64,000 bases of DNA, taken from assembly GCF_030348945.1 (NCBI RefSeq), contig NZ_JAUCEN010000002.1, positions 4,092,001 through 4,156,000 on the forward strand. Direction: 5' to 3'. Positions 52,515 through 60,555 of this stretch are shown here, piece after piece (position 1 is the first letter of the stretch; each line of letters starts with the position of its first letter). Made by a program: the position numbers and the translations under genes. The notes below the pieces were generated by a model that saw nothing but the letters and a program-made list of their open reading frames with translations, had not been told where the DNA came from and made no database searches. Origin of the DNA: Peribacillus sp. ACCC06369. Its GTDB lineage: Bacteria; Bacillota; Bacilli; Bacillales; DSM-1321.

Positions 52515-52822
52515 AATCAAAAAAAGCATATCGTCTCTTCCTTCATAATCAAATGAAGAAAGAGACGATATGCCTTAAGCTTACCGCGGTACCACTCTTA
52601 TTGGCTCTTTTCGAACCCTGCTTTAAAAACCTTGTAACGAAGGTCAATCGTTAAAACAAAAGAGTAGATTACATCTAATCTTCCGCTTTACCACTCCCAG
52701 GCAAGTTCAAAGAATCATTGGACTGCGTTGCACCAACCCGCAGCTCTCTTAACCGAATAATATGCTTTTACTACTCCTGATCATTGCGTTTCAAAAATTA
52801 TATCTGAATATTTTTAATAATA
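52515..52822 (-). ncRNA. T-box riboswitch leader, probably leucine-specific
   Basis: Reading the minus strand: Stem I starts near 52780 with CAGG and an AGTA motif, includes AGAGAGCTGCGGG and GGTTGGTGCAA in the distal part, and returns with TTTGAACTTGCCTGG. Using the GAA-N-specifier spacing of the glyQS leader, the specifier is TTG (Leu); read one base earlier it is CTT, also Leu. The T-box core AAGAGTGGTACCGCGG (52583-52598) pairs with uncharged tRNA ends. The terminator GCATATCGTCTCTT / AAGAGACGATATGC followed by seven T lies at 52519-52575. Confidence 0.92.
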
Positions 52823-52828
52823 TCCAAT

Positions 52829-52857
52829 ACTATACGGACTCGAAGTAAATTTGTCAA
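52829..52857 (-). promoter_or_regulatory. Sigma-A promoter of the T-box transcript
   Basis: On the minus strand TTGACA (52852-52857), 17 bp, TATAGT (52829-52834). Confidence 0.85.
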
Positions 52858-53070
52858 TAATTTTCTTAGGATAATATTTTTAAAGAAACAAATCATCGGA
52901 AATCATGATTAGAAAGCTTTTTGAAACAGTAAAATGCTATTTAAAATAAAGGCACTTTGTGGCTTTTTTCGGCGCTAACGCACCCGTTAGATTATCAATG
53001 TTAACCTCTGGTATAATTGGTATAAAATATAAATATTAACTATTTCCATTATTATTGGAGGTCAATTTTG

Positions 53071-53154
53071 ATGTTTGAAGCATTAGGGAATTTTATCGGA
53101 GCAATAGCAACTGCGTTAATGGGAAAGAATAAGAAAAATACGAAAAAACATTAA
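53071..53154 (+). CDS. 27-residue hydrophobic-then-basic peptide
   Basis: TTGGAGGTC stands 9-10 bases before an ATG that opens a 27-codon frame. The product starts MFEALGNFIGAIATALMG, a short hydrophobic, possibly amphipathic helix, and ends KNKKNTKKH, strongly basic. A TATAAT box (GGTATAATTGG) lies about 50 bp upstream. Such peptides include type I toxins, leaderless bacteriocins and small membrane-binding regulators; nothing here decides between them. It is too small for database-free recognition. Confidence 0.5.
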   Translation: MFEALGNFIGAIATALMGKNKKNTKKH

Positions 53155-53250
53155 ATCGGTGGCTTTTTTAATAATTTTTTCCTTTTTTTCGAAGGTCTTT
53201 TTGTTACCTTTCTACATTCCAACTACCTCTCATTCGCAAAATCAAAAAGA

Positions 53251-53284
53251 AATAGACCCCTTCCTTTGAGGAGGGAGGTCTATT
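53251..53284 (-). terminator. Terminator of the small secreted-peptide frame
   Basis: Stem AATAGACC / GGTCTATT with inner CTTCC / GGAGG-type pairing, followed on the minus strand by TTTTTGATTTTG. It lies 37 bp past the frame-2 stop of the adjoining small gene, which argues that the gene is or was transcribed. Confidence 0.7.
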
Positions 53285-53320
53285 CTTTGGTTAGCTCTCG
53301 TATTACTTTTTTAATAGTTA

Positions 53321-53495
53321 CTATCTCTTTATAAATTTATTACACGCATAAAGCCCTGCGACACCAGTTATTTCTGCTGCTAATGATTTAAGAGCAGATC
53401 CACCTACTCTCAGTTTAATTTGAATGAATAGAGACTATAGCTGTAAATAATACTAAACTCAGGAATACCATAAAAATCCGATTGAAATTTTTCAT
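53321..53495 (-). pseudogene. Frameshifted small secreted-peptide gene (candidate)
   Basis: From the ATG at 53495 (AAAAGG upstream) the frame reads MKNFNRIFMVFLSLVLFTAI and stops at 53415 after VSIHSN. In another frame the DNA continues without pause as IKLRVGGSALKSLAAEITG then VAGLYACNKFIKR and stops at 53321. Joined by one frameshift near 53420, they would make an approximately 57-residue protein with a signal-like N-terminus and a basic C-terminus. Either a frameshift broke the gene or only the 26-residue hydrophobic peptide is made. No family recognised. Confidence 0.4.
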
Positions 53496-53584
53496 TGCTC
53501 AAAATACCTTTTCTCATGTGTTTGTTTTAATTGTATAATCATGTATGCAATATGTAAATATTTCCCTTGGAAAAGGAGGTAAAT

Positions 53585-53809
53585 ATGAATAGAATTTTTA
53601 ATTACACGACTGTATTAACATTCTTTCTTTTAATTTTATTTAGTGCGAATATGATTAAACCAACAACTTTTGTAGTTCTATTTATTCCATTAAGCCTTTG
53701 TATGTTAGGAGTCGGAATAATTCAATTAAAAAAAACTATAAAAAATAGAAATAATATTGAAGAAGAAGCAAGTACATTTAAAGCTTTATTAGAAAAAAGG
53801 ATAAAATAG
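53585..53809 (+). CDS. Small two-helix membrane protein
   Basis: 74 residues behind a strong AAAAGGAGG site 5 bases before the ATG. Helix 1 is near 8-24 (TTVLTFFLLILFSANMI) and helix 2 near 28-50 (TFVVLFIPLSLCMLGVGIIQL). A charged tail (KKTIKNRNNIEEEASTFKALL) ends in KRIK. It is similar in size and plan to DUF3953/YczI-like proteins but I cannot confirm that. A strong terminator follows directly. Confidence 0.7.
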   Translation: MNRIFNYTTVLTFFLLILFSANMIKPTTFVVLFIPLSLCMLGVGIIQLKKTIKNRNNIEEEASTFKALLEKRIK

Positions 53810-53861
53810 CCACACCTAATAAAAGTGGAAAAAACCACTCCCTTTTTTAGGTGTGGTTTTT
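53810..53861 (+). terminator. Terminator of the small membrane protein gene
   Basis: Outer stem CCACACCTAA / TTAGGTGTGG, inner AGTGG / CCACT, ending in TTTTTAG. It begins at the stop codon. Confidence 0.88.
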
Positions 53862-53877
53862 AGTTATGTACCTTTCT

Positions 53878-54021
53878 TTACCATTTTTTGATAACTAAAA
53901 CGGTCTCAATAGTTAAAACAAGAGTATTTTTCTCGTTATTCTGAGAAGAATCGTACATTTTGTTGCTAGGCCTTTGGAGAATACCCATTTCTGTAATTAA
54001 GTTCAATAAAAAATGTATCAT
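53878..54021 (-). CDS. Possible 47-residue small protein
   Basis: GGGGAAGGTG stands 5-6 bases before the ATG at 54021. The product starts MIHFLLNLITEMGILQRPSN, has a polar middle (KMYDSSQNNEKN) and a hydrophobic end (TLVLTIETVLVIKKW). No family is recognised. It is convergent with the preceding small membrane protein. The ribosome binding site is the main support. Confidence 0.4.
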   Translation of the reverse strand: MIHFLLNLITEMGILQRPSNKMYDSSQNNEKNTLVLTIETVLVIKKW

Positions 54022-54153
54022 GATGTCACCTTCCCCATCTATAATTAGATGGAATAGCAAGACCGTGACCTTTTTCCTGAATCTTATATTAATAATTCCA
54101 GCTGGAAAAACCCTACAATTAACAGATAATGTTTGCCTAATAAAATCAAACTA

Positions 54154-54387
54154 TTAAAACCTTATCCCTAACCATGATGCAACCACCATCAACACCCCAA
54201 CGACAACCACTACAACCGGCCCTACAATAATTAAGCCGAATAGCAAAGAGACTACTGCATCCATGAAGATTCGAAGGGGTCCTGCTTTTTCCTTTTTATT
54301 AGCTTGCTCCGTCAATAGGTTTTCAAGATGACCGACTTTTTGCTTCAATTCCTGCAACTCTTGAACCACTTTTGTGTTTTGATCCAT
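54154..54387 (-). CDS. Small coiled-coil plus membrane-helix protein
   Basis: 77 residues. The N-terminal half is a heptad-like helix (VVQELQELKQKVGHLENLL) followed by a polar linker NKKEKAGPL. The second half is a long Val-rich hydrophobic segment (about 42-72; LLFGLIIVGPVVVVVVGVLM) that could be one or two helices. AAGGAG is 11 bases before the ATG. Function unknown; such tail-anchored small proteins often oligomerise. Confidence 0.6.
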   Translation of the reverse strand: MDQNTKVVQELQELKQKVGHLENLLTEQANKKEKAGPLRIFMDAVVSLLFGLIIVGPVVVVVVGVLMVVASWLGIRF

Positions 54388-54596
54388 TATTTACACCACT
54401 CCTTGCATTTAACAATAAGTGTTAATTCTATCATTTACATCCATTTTAAAAAAGTGAAATTTAACCTCGAAACCAACTCTACCATTTTATTTCCATCCAT
54501 AAATATTAAATTCTATTTTCTCAAATTCTGTCATCAATGTTACAATAACAGGGTTAATCAACCAATCTATAGAACACGTGAGGTATCATACTTTTT

Positions 54597-55760
54597 ATGA
54601 AAGCATTACGATTATTAAAAAGTTTTAACTTTTTATATTTTGGACTGCTTGCCATTTTCATTCCGTTTCTCCCAGTTTATCTGGCTGATCAAGGTTTGCG
54701 TCCAGCCCAAATCGGATTCATCATCGGTACAGGAGGTTTTGTCACCCTCATCACCCAGCCTTTATGGGGAATGATCAGCGACAAAACGAGGACTATACGA
54801 AAAGTCCTGTTGTTACTCATCTTTTTCTCGAGCGTAATCGGTTATTTTCTCTATGACTCAAGCAGTTATATTCAGCTCATCCTGTTTGCCATGCTGCTAT
54901 ATTTCTTTCTGATGCCGATCGATCCCCTGACAGAAAGCCTCAACTTCACGATTGCAGAGAAATCCGGGATCAGTTACGGTTCCATCCGGACATATGGTGC
55001 TTTGGGTTATGCGGTCATTTCACTGATCACCGGCTATGTTATGTCATATTTCGGAGCTAACAGCCTGGCCTTCCTTTTTGCCGGCATAGGTTTGATCAGC
55101 TTCATCGTCAGCTGGATGATGCCTGATGCACCCGTTTCGGGAAAACCTGTCACTTTAAGCAGCCTTAAGCACTTTTTCAGCAATAAAGAGACACTTCTCT
55201 TTCTGTTATTGGTGTTTATCTGTGCTGTTCCAGCAAGGATGAACGATACTTTCCTCGGAGTGTATATCCGGGAACTTGGAGGAAGTGCCAAGCTTGTAGG
55301 CTTGACCTGGTTCTTAGCGGCAGGAAGTGAAATCGTTGTATTCGCCCTAAGCTTCTGGTGGCTGCGCAAGGGTAAGGAAATCATCATCATTTCGTTTGCA
55401 GCGGCGTTTTTCTTTATCCGTTATTTCGTCTCTGCGTGGATAACCGATCCACAGCTATTAGCTTATTTGCAGGTCATGCAGCTATTGACGTTCCCCATTT
55501 TCTACTCGGCCGCCATCCAATATCTGTATCGGATCGTTCCGGTGGAATGGCGTGCTACAGGCCAGACGGTACTGGCGCTGCTATTCTTCGGGGTTTCGGG
55601 AATCATTGCTTCTTATATAGGCGGAGCCATATATGGGGCTTTCGGGGGCAAGACCCTTTACCTGTTCATCTCCTCCATCTCCTTCATAGGAATGGTATTT
55701 GCTTTGGTTCTTTATCGGATATATGGCAAGAGGCTCGATACTGCAGAAGAAGCTGTATAA
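54597..55760 (+). CDS. MFS transporter, MFS_1-like (LacY/NupG-like) group
   Basis: Twelve-helix major facilitator of 387 residues. It begins with helix 1 FLYFGLLAIFIPFLPVYLAD, then the loop 2-3 motif PLWGMISDKTRTIRK near 62 (GxxxD). A GSIRTYGALGYAVISLITGY segment lies near 133. This pattern matches the MFS_1-like family related to YwbF and nucleoside/sugar:H+ symporters; substrate unknown. No good Shine-Dalgarno is seen: GTGAGG is 14 bases away. Monocistronic with a strong terminator. Confidence 0.88.
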   Translation: MKALRLLKSFNFLYFGLLAIFIPFLPVYLADQGLRPAQIGFIIGTGGFVTLITQPLWGMISDKTRTIRKVLLLLIFFSSVIGYFLYDSSSYIQLILFAMLLYFFLMPIDPLTESLNFTIAEKSGISYGSIRTYGALGYAVISLITGYVMSYFGANSLAFLFAGIGLISFIVSWMMPDAPVSGKPVTLSSLKHFFSNKETLLFLLLVFICAVPARMNDTFLGVYIRELGGSAKLVGLTWFLAAGSEIVVFALSFWWLRKGKEIIIISFAAAFFFIRYFVSAWITDPQLLAYLQVMQLLTFPIFYSAAIQYLYRIVPVEWRATGQTVLALLFFGVSGIIASYIGGAIYGAFGGKTLYLFISSISFIGMVFALVLYRIYGKRLDTAEEAV

Positions 55761-55776
55761 TCCAAAAAACGGTATA

Positions 55777-55812
55777 AAAAAGAGCATGTTTTGATCAAAA
55801 CATGCTCTTTTT
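55777..55812 (+). terminator. Bidirectional terminator after the MFS gene
   Basis: Perfect palindrome with arms AAAAGAGCATGTTTTGA and its complement meeting at TTGATCAA; A-rich before and T-rich after, so it works for both convergent genes. Confidence 0.9.
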
Positions 55813-55832
55813 GCATTCGAATGTAGTTTCCA

Positions 55833-56132
55833 TTAGCGAAATAAGGGGGCAACCGTTAACATTAGCACGGAGATGCAAAGCAGAATTGTAGTTGTCCTGT
55901 TTGAGAGTTTTACTTGTCCGCCATTTTTATAGAACCCTGAAAATTGAAGCCGATTTTTATAGAGTACATAAAGTAATGGAAAAATTGCCAGACCAACAAT
56001 CCATCCGCCCGTGGTATTCTCTACGGTTATACCAAAAATCGCATAGATTGAATTAATGATGAACCCCAAAATCATTCCAATAACGAAAATAATGGTGACG
56101 ATACGAAATAATTCTAAGATGACTCTTAACAT
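55833..56132 (-). CDS. Hypothetical three-helix membrane protein
   Basis: About 99 residues with helices near 10-32 (RIVTIIFVIGMILGFIINSI), 42-58 (GGWIVGLAIFPLLYVLY) and 78-96. A basic loop (KNRLQFSGFYKNGGQVKLSNR) joins the last two. GGGTG precedes the start; ATG 56135 and 56132 are both possible. No family recognised. It is downstream of the lia genes on the same strand but separated by about 145 bp. Confidence 0.6.
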   Translation of the reverse strand: MLRVILELFRIVTIIFVIGMILGFIINSIYAIFGITVENTTGGWIVGLAIFPLLYVLYKNRLQFSGFYKNGGQVKLSNRTTTILLCISVLMLTVAPLFR

Positions 56133-56170
56133 CATTCACCCGCTTTCTGCTTTTAAGCTGATTTATTATC

Positions 56171-56196
56171 CAAGAAAAAAAGGCTGCCGCAGCAAC
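56171..56196 (-). terminator. Weak terminator downstream of liaR
   Basis: GGCTGC / GCAACC around a CGCA loop (one mismatch), followed on the minus strand by TTTTTTCTTGG; about 85 bp after the liaR stop. Confidence 0.5.
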
Positions 56197-56280
56197 CCCT
56201 GATAGTGAAAATAACTTTCCAATATAGTGGGATAATTCCCTTAATATAACAAACTTTTACCTATTGGTAAATAGACGCTC

Positions 56281-56925
56281 TCACTGTTCTTCTTGTACGA
56301 GCGAATGCTTAAATGCGTAAATCACTGCTTGTGTGCGGTCTTGCACGGCAAGCTTACTTAATATATTGCTGACATGCACTTTGGCTGTTTTCAGGGCTAT
56401 GTATAGATCATCCGCAATTTCCTGATTCGATTTCCCTTGTGTCATCAGCAGTAAAATTTCCATTTCGCGATTCGTCAATTGATCATGAAGCTGTGAAATC
56501 TTTGGACGACGCAACTTTTCCATCATTTTCCCCGTCACTTCCGGTTCAAGTACGCTTTGCCCCTGGAACGTGGAACGGACAGCTCTCGCAATCTCGCTGG
56601 CCTTAGATGTCTTCAACATATAGCTCGTCGCTCCGGCTTCCAATGCCGGGTACACTTTTTCATCATCAAGGAAGCTTGTCACAATGATGATCTTTGCTTC
56701 AGGCCATTTTTCGATAATTCGTTTCGTCGCTTCTATGCCGTCCATTTCAGGCATGACCAAATCCATCAAAATGATATCCGGACGCAAATCCATTGCCAGT
56801 TCGACAGCTTTCAGACCATTGTCAGCTTCCCCAATCACTTCGATATCCGCCTGTGCGGATAAATAAGCCGATACCCCTATTCTTACCATTTCATGGTCAT
56901 CGACAAATAATACTTTAATCATCAT
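56281..56925 (-). CDS. liaR: Cell-envelope stress response regulator
   Basis: NarL-type response regulator of about 214 residues. The receiver (1-118) has [10 protein letters not shown] at the start, the phospho-aspartate in [14 protein letters not shown] near 54 and lysine in [11 protein letters not shown] near 104. A LuxR-type helix-turn-helix follows ([27 protein letters not shown]). GGAGGTGATC sits before ATG 56925. It overlaps liaS by 11 bp. With liaF, liaS, liaH and liaI in order, this is the LiaRS system that responds to lipid II-binding antibiotics. Confidence 0.93.
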   Translation of the reverse strand: MMIKVLFVDDHEMVRIGVSAYLSAQADIEVIGEADNGLKAVELAMDLRPDIILMDLVMPEMDGIEATKRIIEKWPEAKIIIVTSFLDDEKVYPALEAGATSYMLKTSKASEIARAVRSTFQGQSVLEPEVTGKMMEKLRRPKISQLHDQLTNREMEILLLMTQGKSNQEIADDLYIALKTAKVHVSNILSKLAVQDRTQAVIYAFKHSLVQEEQ

Positions 56926-57961
56926 GATCACCTCCAGCATTTAATAATGGGATTTTCACTTCAAGTTTCGTTCCTTTATTCGGAACGCTAACAAGCTGCA
57001 TCGTTCCGCCTAATTCAACAGCCCGTTCATGCATGTTTTGCAGACCATATGATCCCGTTTTCGACTCTTCGACGTTAAAACCGATGCCATCATCCGTTAT
57101 CCGTAAAATGATCAGTCCATCACGAACGATCAATAGCACTTCAAGCGAATCCGCTTTTGCATGTCTTAGAGTATTGGAAATCGATTCTTGTAAAATCCGA
57201 AACAGATGGTCCTCAATCCCCTTATCCAGAGTGACAGGCTCCATCTTCCATTTTATATCCATCGTTACTTTTTGAGCCAATTCCAAAAGGAGCTCCTTCA
57301 TTCCTTCCTGTAAAGATTTTCCCTTTAATGCAACGGGTCTCAAGTGAAGCAATAAAGCCCTCATCTCGAGCTGGGATTGATGGATCATCTCTTCCACTAT
57401 CTTGAATTGTTTCATTTCCGTTTTTTCCATATCGGATTGTGACTCGGTAATGGCCGACATGAACATCGAAGCGGCAAACAATTGCTGACTCACCGAATCA
57501 TGCAGTTCCCGCGCCAAACGGTTTCGTTCCTGGGAAACGATTTCCTGGATCTGTTTCTCCTGATCAATGGCCTTTTCATTCGCCATTTTTTGCGATAATT
57601 TAGTCTGCTCATTGATTTGCTTATGAATCAGATGCATCCGTTCCACCATTTTAGCCATTTCTTGGACCGGAAACGTCTCCTCTTGCGAAGGTAAGCGGCC
57701 CTGTTCAAGTAAATGAAGCCCTTCATCCACCCTTTCCAGCTGCCTCTTCCAAAACATCCCCGAAACGACTCCATAGATCAACCCTACCGTAATGACCAGA
57801 CTTGGCAGGAATATGACGAAAGGTAACCCCATGACCACTTTCTCCCACAATAAACTCCAGTCGGATAAAGGAAAGATAAAGAAAACCGCCGCCGGCAAAG
57901 CAAGGGAAAGAACAAAAGAAACACCAAGGGCAGTCAATATCTGCCGTGTCATTATGCTCAT
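56915..57961 (-). CDS. liaS: Cell-envelope stress sensor kinase
   Basis: 348 residues (B. subtilis LiaS about 360). Two membrane helices near 10-32 and 45-68 enclose a very short extracytoplasmic loop, the intramembrane-sensing layout. A HAMP-like linker and coiled coil (about 70-140) precede the phospho-histidine in [20 protein letters not shown] near 155. The ATPase domain follows with [19 protein letters not shown] near 240 and [21 protein letters not shown] near 290. It overlaps liaF by 4 bp; LiaF is its known inhibitor. Confidence 0.93.
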   Translation of the reverse strand: MSIMTRQILTALGVSFVLSLALPAAVFFIFPLSDWSLLWEKVVMGLPFVIFLPSLVITVGLIYGVVSGMFWKRQLERVDEGLHLLEQGRLPSQEETFPVQEMAKMVERMHLIHKQINEQTKLSQKMANEKAIDQEKQIQEIVSQERNRLARELHDSVSQQLFAASMFMSAITESQSDMEKTEMKQFKIVEEMIHQSQLEMRALLLHLRPVALKGKSLQEGMKELLLELAQKVTMDIKWKMEPVTLDKGIEDHLFRILQESISNTLRHAKADSLEVLLIVRDGLIILRITDDGIGFNVEESKTGSYGLQNMHERAVELGGTMQLVSVPNKGTKLEVKIPLLNAGGDHDD

Positions 57962-58704
57962 ACCCGCTTCACCTCTAAATCCCCAACTAAGATTGAAGTG
58001 ATGATATGAACCTTGTGATCCGTTTCATTGAACCCTTCCGTTTGGTAGGAATAAATTTGATTAAAGACCCTGGATTCAGGCTTATTTTCAAAGATTCGGG
58101 CCCTGCCTGCAACGACGGAATGATGGACCCTGATTTCGATGCCATATGGTACAAGGACAGTAATATTGCCAATGATATTCCTAATGGAAATGACAGCGTC
58201 GCCTTTCGGTAAAATCGTTTTGCTTAAATCGATAACCGTATCACCGACCCCGCCCTGAACATTAACGGAATTCCATTCATATACATGTTCGGCCGTTTGT
58301 TGATGACCGAACAACTTATTTTTAAATAGATAATCGGTTTTCAGCAATCGTTCCTTCTTGATCCGTTCTTCGTCCAAATCCTCATTGGTTAAAATGGGAC
58401 TGATCCAATCAGGGTTCTTTTTGGACTGATAATATAAAAGCAAAAGATAAATGAGGATCGCCATAAGGAAAAATCTAAAGACGAACATATTCAAGACTGT
58501 GATGATAAGGGAAATCAGCCCTATAAAAAATAGGATTTTCCCGATTGACCGTTTTGTGAATTTCCTGCCTAAATAGATAAATCCTATCGAAAAAGCGATG
58601 GAAAAAAGGAGACCTCCACCCGTAAATGAAATCTCTAAAAAAAGCAGGACGACTCCGATGAGAAATATCCATCCCATATAGTCCGTCTTCATCTTGTTCA
58701 ACAT
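57958..58704 (-). CDS. liaF: Membrane inhibitor of LiaRS
   Basis: 248 residues. The N-terminal half holds four membrane helices (about 8-28, 30-45, 52-72, 74-90), and the C-terminal half is a beta-rich domain (SVNVQGGVGDTVIDLSKTILP and GNITVLVPYGIEIRVHHSVV) of the LiaF-like type. In B. subtilis LiaF keeps LiaS silent without stress. GGGGAGG precedes the ATG at 58704. No liaG homologue lies between liaH and liaF, unlike B. subtilis. Confidence 0.92.
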   Translation of the reverse strand: MLNKMKTDYMGWIFLIGVVLLFLEISFTGGGLLFSIAFSIGFIYLGRKFTKRSIGKILFFIGLISLIITVLNMFVFRFFLMAILIYLLLLYYQSKKNPDWISPILTNEDLDEERIKKERLLKTDYLFKNKLFGHQQTAEHVYEWNSVNVQGGVGDTVIDLSKTILPKGDAVISIRNIIGNITVLVPYGIEIRVHHSVVAGRARIFENKPESRVFNQIYSYQTEGFNETDHKVHIITSILVGDLEVKRV

Positions 58705-58732
58705 CGGTTCGCCTCCCCTGTATGATCATGAT

Positions 58733-58770
58733 ATTCTTAAAAGGCACAGGAACCCGTGCCTTTTAAGAAT
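58733..58770 (-). terminator. Hairpin between liaH and liaF
   Basis: Perfect 15-bp stem ATTCTTAAAAGGCAC / GTGCCTTTTAAGAAT with an 8-base loop and no outside T run. It stands where B. subtilis has a read-through terminator that makes liaIH transcripts more abundant than the regulator genes. Confidence 0.75.
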
Positions 58771-58858
58771 ACCATGAAATTATCACGTTCTGAAGACTGT
58801 TTTCCCCCGCCCTCCATTCCAATAAGCCAGGGGATAACAGGAATTCTTCAATGTACGT

Positions 58859-59494
58859 TTACGCTTCTTTCTGTTCCAATTCTTTTTCAAGCTGGACAAT
58901 CCTGGCATCGATCGTATGCCGATTATAATCTGTATGGACCTGGTGCTCGATGCGATCGATATAATGCTCCATTTCTTCAAACATCGCTACCGGTTTCGCG
59001 TCGGAACTGCCTCCGTCCAATACCCGATTGATCCGGTGGTTTGCCCGGGCAATATTCTCCCTGCCCATCAGTTCCATCCGCTTTAGATGCATATCCTTGA
59101 GCTTATGCTTCATTTCTTCATACTTCCGCTCCAGTTCAGCCAACTGAACCTCTGCACTTTTATGCGCCTCCTTCAAACTAAGCCCACGATCCTCATAGTG
59201 CAGGCTTTCCTTGATGGCAAATTCCATTAAATCGGTTTCTCCCGACTGCTTAGCGATTTCCGCCTGATGCTTTCGTTTTTCAGCTAGATTTTGCGCTTGA
59301 TTATATTCACGCGTGAACTCTTCTTTCAAAAGATATTGACGTTCAAGCAGCTTACCGACCTTTTCTGTCTCCTGCTCACATTGACGCAAATATTGATTTA
59401 ACATCCCAATTGGATTTTTTTGCTCCTTCTTATCCAACAAGTCATGAAAATCCGCTGAAATCGTTTGTTTCATTCTTGAAAATAAATTACCCAT
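58859..59494 (-). CDS. liaH: PspA/IM30 family phage-shock protein
   Basis: 211 residues, almost entirely helical with long coiled coils (about 20-150), beginning MGNLFSRMKQTISADFHDLLDKKE, the PspA start. The region NPIGMLNQYLRQCEQETEKVGKLL near 28-50 is the conserved helix 1-2 segment. It forms large rings that support a damaged membrane. It follows liaI by 19 bp and is the main target of LiaR. Confidence 0.92.
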   Translation of the reverse strand: MGNLFSRMKQTISADFHDLLDKKEQKNPIGMLNQYLRQCEQETEKVGKLLERQYLLKEEFTREYNQAQNLAEKRKHQAEIAKQSGETDLMEFAIKESLHYEDRGLSLKEAHKSAEVQLAELERKYEEMKHKLKDMHLKRMELMGRENIARANHRINRVLDGGSSDAKPVAMFEEMEHYIDRIEHQVHTDYNRHTIDARIVQLEKELEQKEA

Positions 59495-59513
59495 TTCAAT
59501 TCCATCCCTTCTA

Positions 59514-59861
59514 TTAGTTCTTATTCAACTCTTTCCACTCTCTTTCAAAATTTGAGAATGGGTCGTTTTCATTCGATGATGCACTTTCATCATTTTCATT
59601 CCATTTTTTATAAACCAGGTAAAGAACATAAGCTGCCACCAATCCCAATATTGCCGGGATATGGGAAATAGAAACGATCAGCACGATAATGGAGACTGAT
59701 CCCCACGCAACCTTTGCCCCTGTCGATTCGGACTTCATGAACTGCTTGAATCCAAAGTATAGGATCGCCAAGCAAATCGCCAGGCTGATCAATGGACCCA
59801 CATTCGCCAGTAACAGGAATAATGCGATCAGTCCTACAATAAATAAACCAAATTTCTTCAT
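59514..59861 (-). CDS. liaI: Small membrane anchor for LiaH
   Basis: 115 residues (B. subtilis LiaI 126). Three or so hydrophobic segments (about 5-20, 25-38, 52-80) precede a charged C-terminal tail (NENDESASSNENDPFSNFEREWKE). LiaI recruits LiaH to the membrane. GGAAAGGAGG is correctly placed before the ATG. It is the first gene of liaI-liaH-liaF-liaS-liaR, behind the LiaR-type promoter. Confidence 0.88.
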   Translation of the reverse strand: MKKFGLFIVGLIALFLLLANVGPLISLAICLAILYFGFKQFMKSESTGAKVAWGSVSIIVLIVSISHIPAILGLVAAYVLYLVYKKWNENDESASSNENDPFSNFEREWKELNKN

Positions 59862-59910
59862 TGTTTTCGTCCTCCTTTCCTTGTTTATATCTTATCTACT
59901 TTTACAAGTT

Positions 59911-59947
59911 CGTATAATGAGCCTTAGCTATATTTTCTAGTAAGACT
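59911..59947 (-). promoter_or_regulatory. Predicted LiaR-dependent promoter of liaI
   Basis: On the minus strand a poor -35 (TAGAAA, 59934-59939), 17 bp and TATACG (59911-59916), with AGTCTTACT just upstream and GCCTTA...TAAGGC arms around the -35. A weak -35 beside a dyad suits an activator-dependent promoter; the LiaR assignment is inferred. Confidence 0.5.
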
Positions 59948-59984
59948 TAAGGCGTAGATGCTCTAAGTCCCAGGCTAATGAGGG

Positions 59985-60480
59985 GCGTTTTGATCGTGAA
60001 TTTGGACGGCTTACTCGTGAATTTAGATGGTTTACTCGTGAGTTTGGACGCTTTACTCGTGAATTCAGCTGGTTTACTCGTGAGTTTGGACGCTTTACTC
60101 GTGAATTCTGATGGTTTACTCGTGAGTTTGGATACTTTACTCGTGAATTCAGCTGATTTACTCGTGAGTTTGGACGCTTTACTCGTGAATTCAGCTGTTT
60201 TACTCGTGTTTGGACGGCTTACTCGTGAATTCAGCTGTTTTACTCGTGTTTGGACGGCTTACTCGTGAATTCTGATGGTTTACTCGTGTTTGGACGGCTT
60301 ACTCGTGAATTCAGCTGGATTACTCGTGTTTGGACGGCTTACTCGTGAATTTAGCTGGCTTACTCGTGAGTTTGGACACTTTACTCGTGAATTCTGATGC
60401 TTTACTCGTGAGTTTGGACGCTTTACTCGTGAATTCTAATGGTTTACTCGTGAGTTTGGATACTTTACTCGTGAATTCAG
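59985..60480. repeat. Second ACTCGTGA tandem array
   Basis: About 24 units of ACTCGTGAATTTAGATGGTTT-type 21-mers and 19-bp forms (ACTCGTGTTTGGACGGCTT). Core TTTACTCGTGA is shared with the 43430 array, but the variable part differs: GACGC, CAGCTG, GATGG. The forms GAATTCAGCTG and GAGTTTGGACGC alternate. It fills the gap between liaI's promoter and the end of the TetR gene. No gene is called inside it. Confidence 0.9.
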
Positions 60481-60555
60481 TGTTTTGCTATTTATGCTGA
60501 AAATAAAAATCTTCCGATTGTATATAACCGGAAGATTTTTGAACTGCTATTTTCA

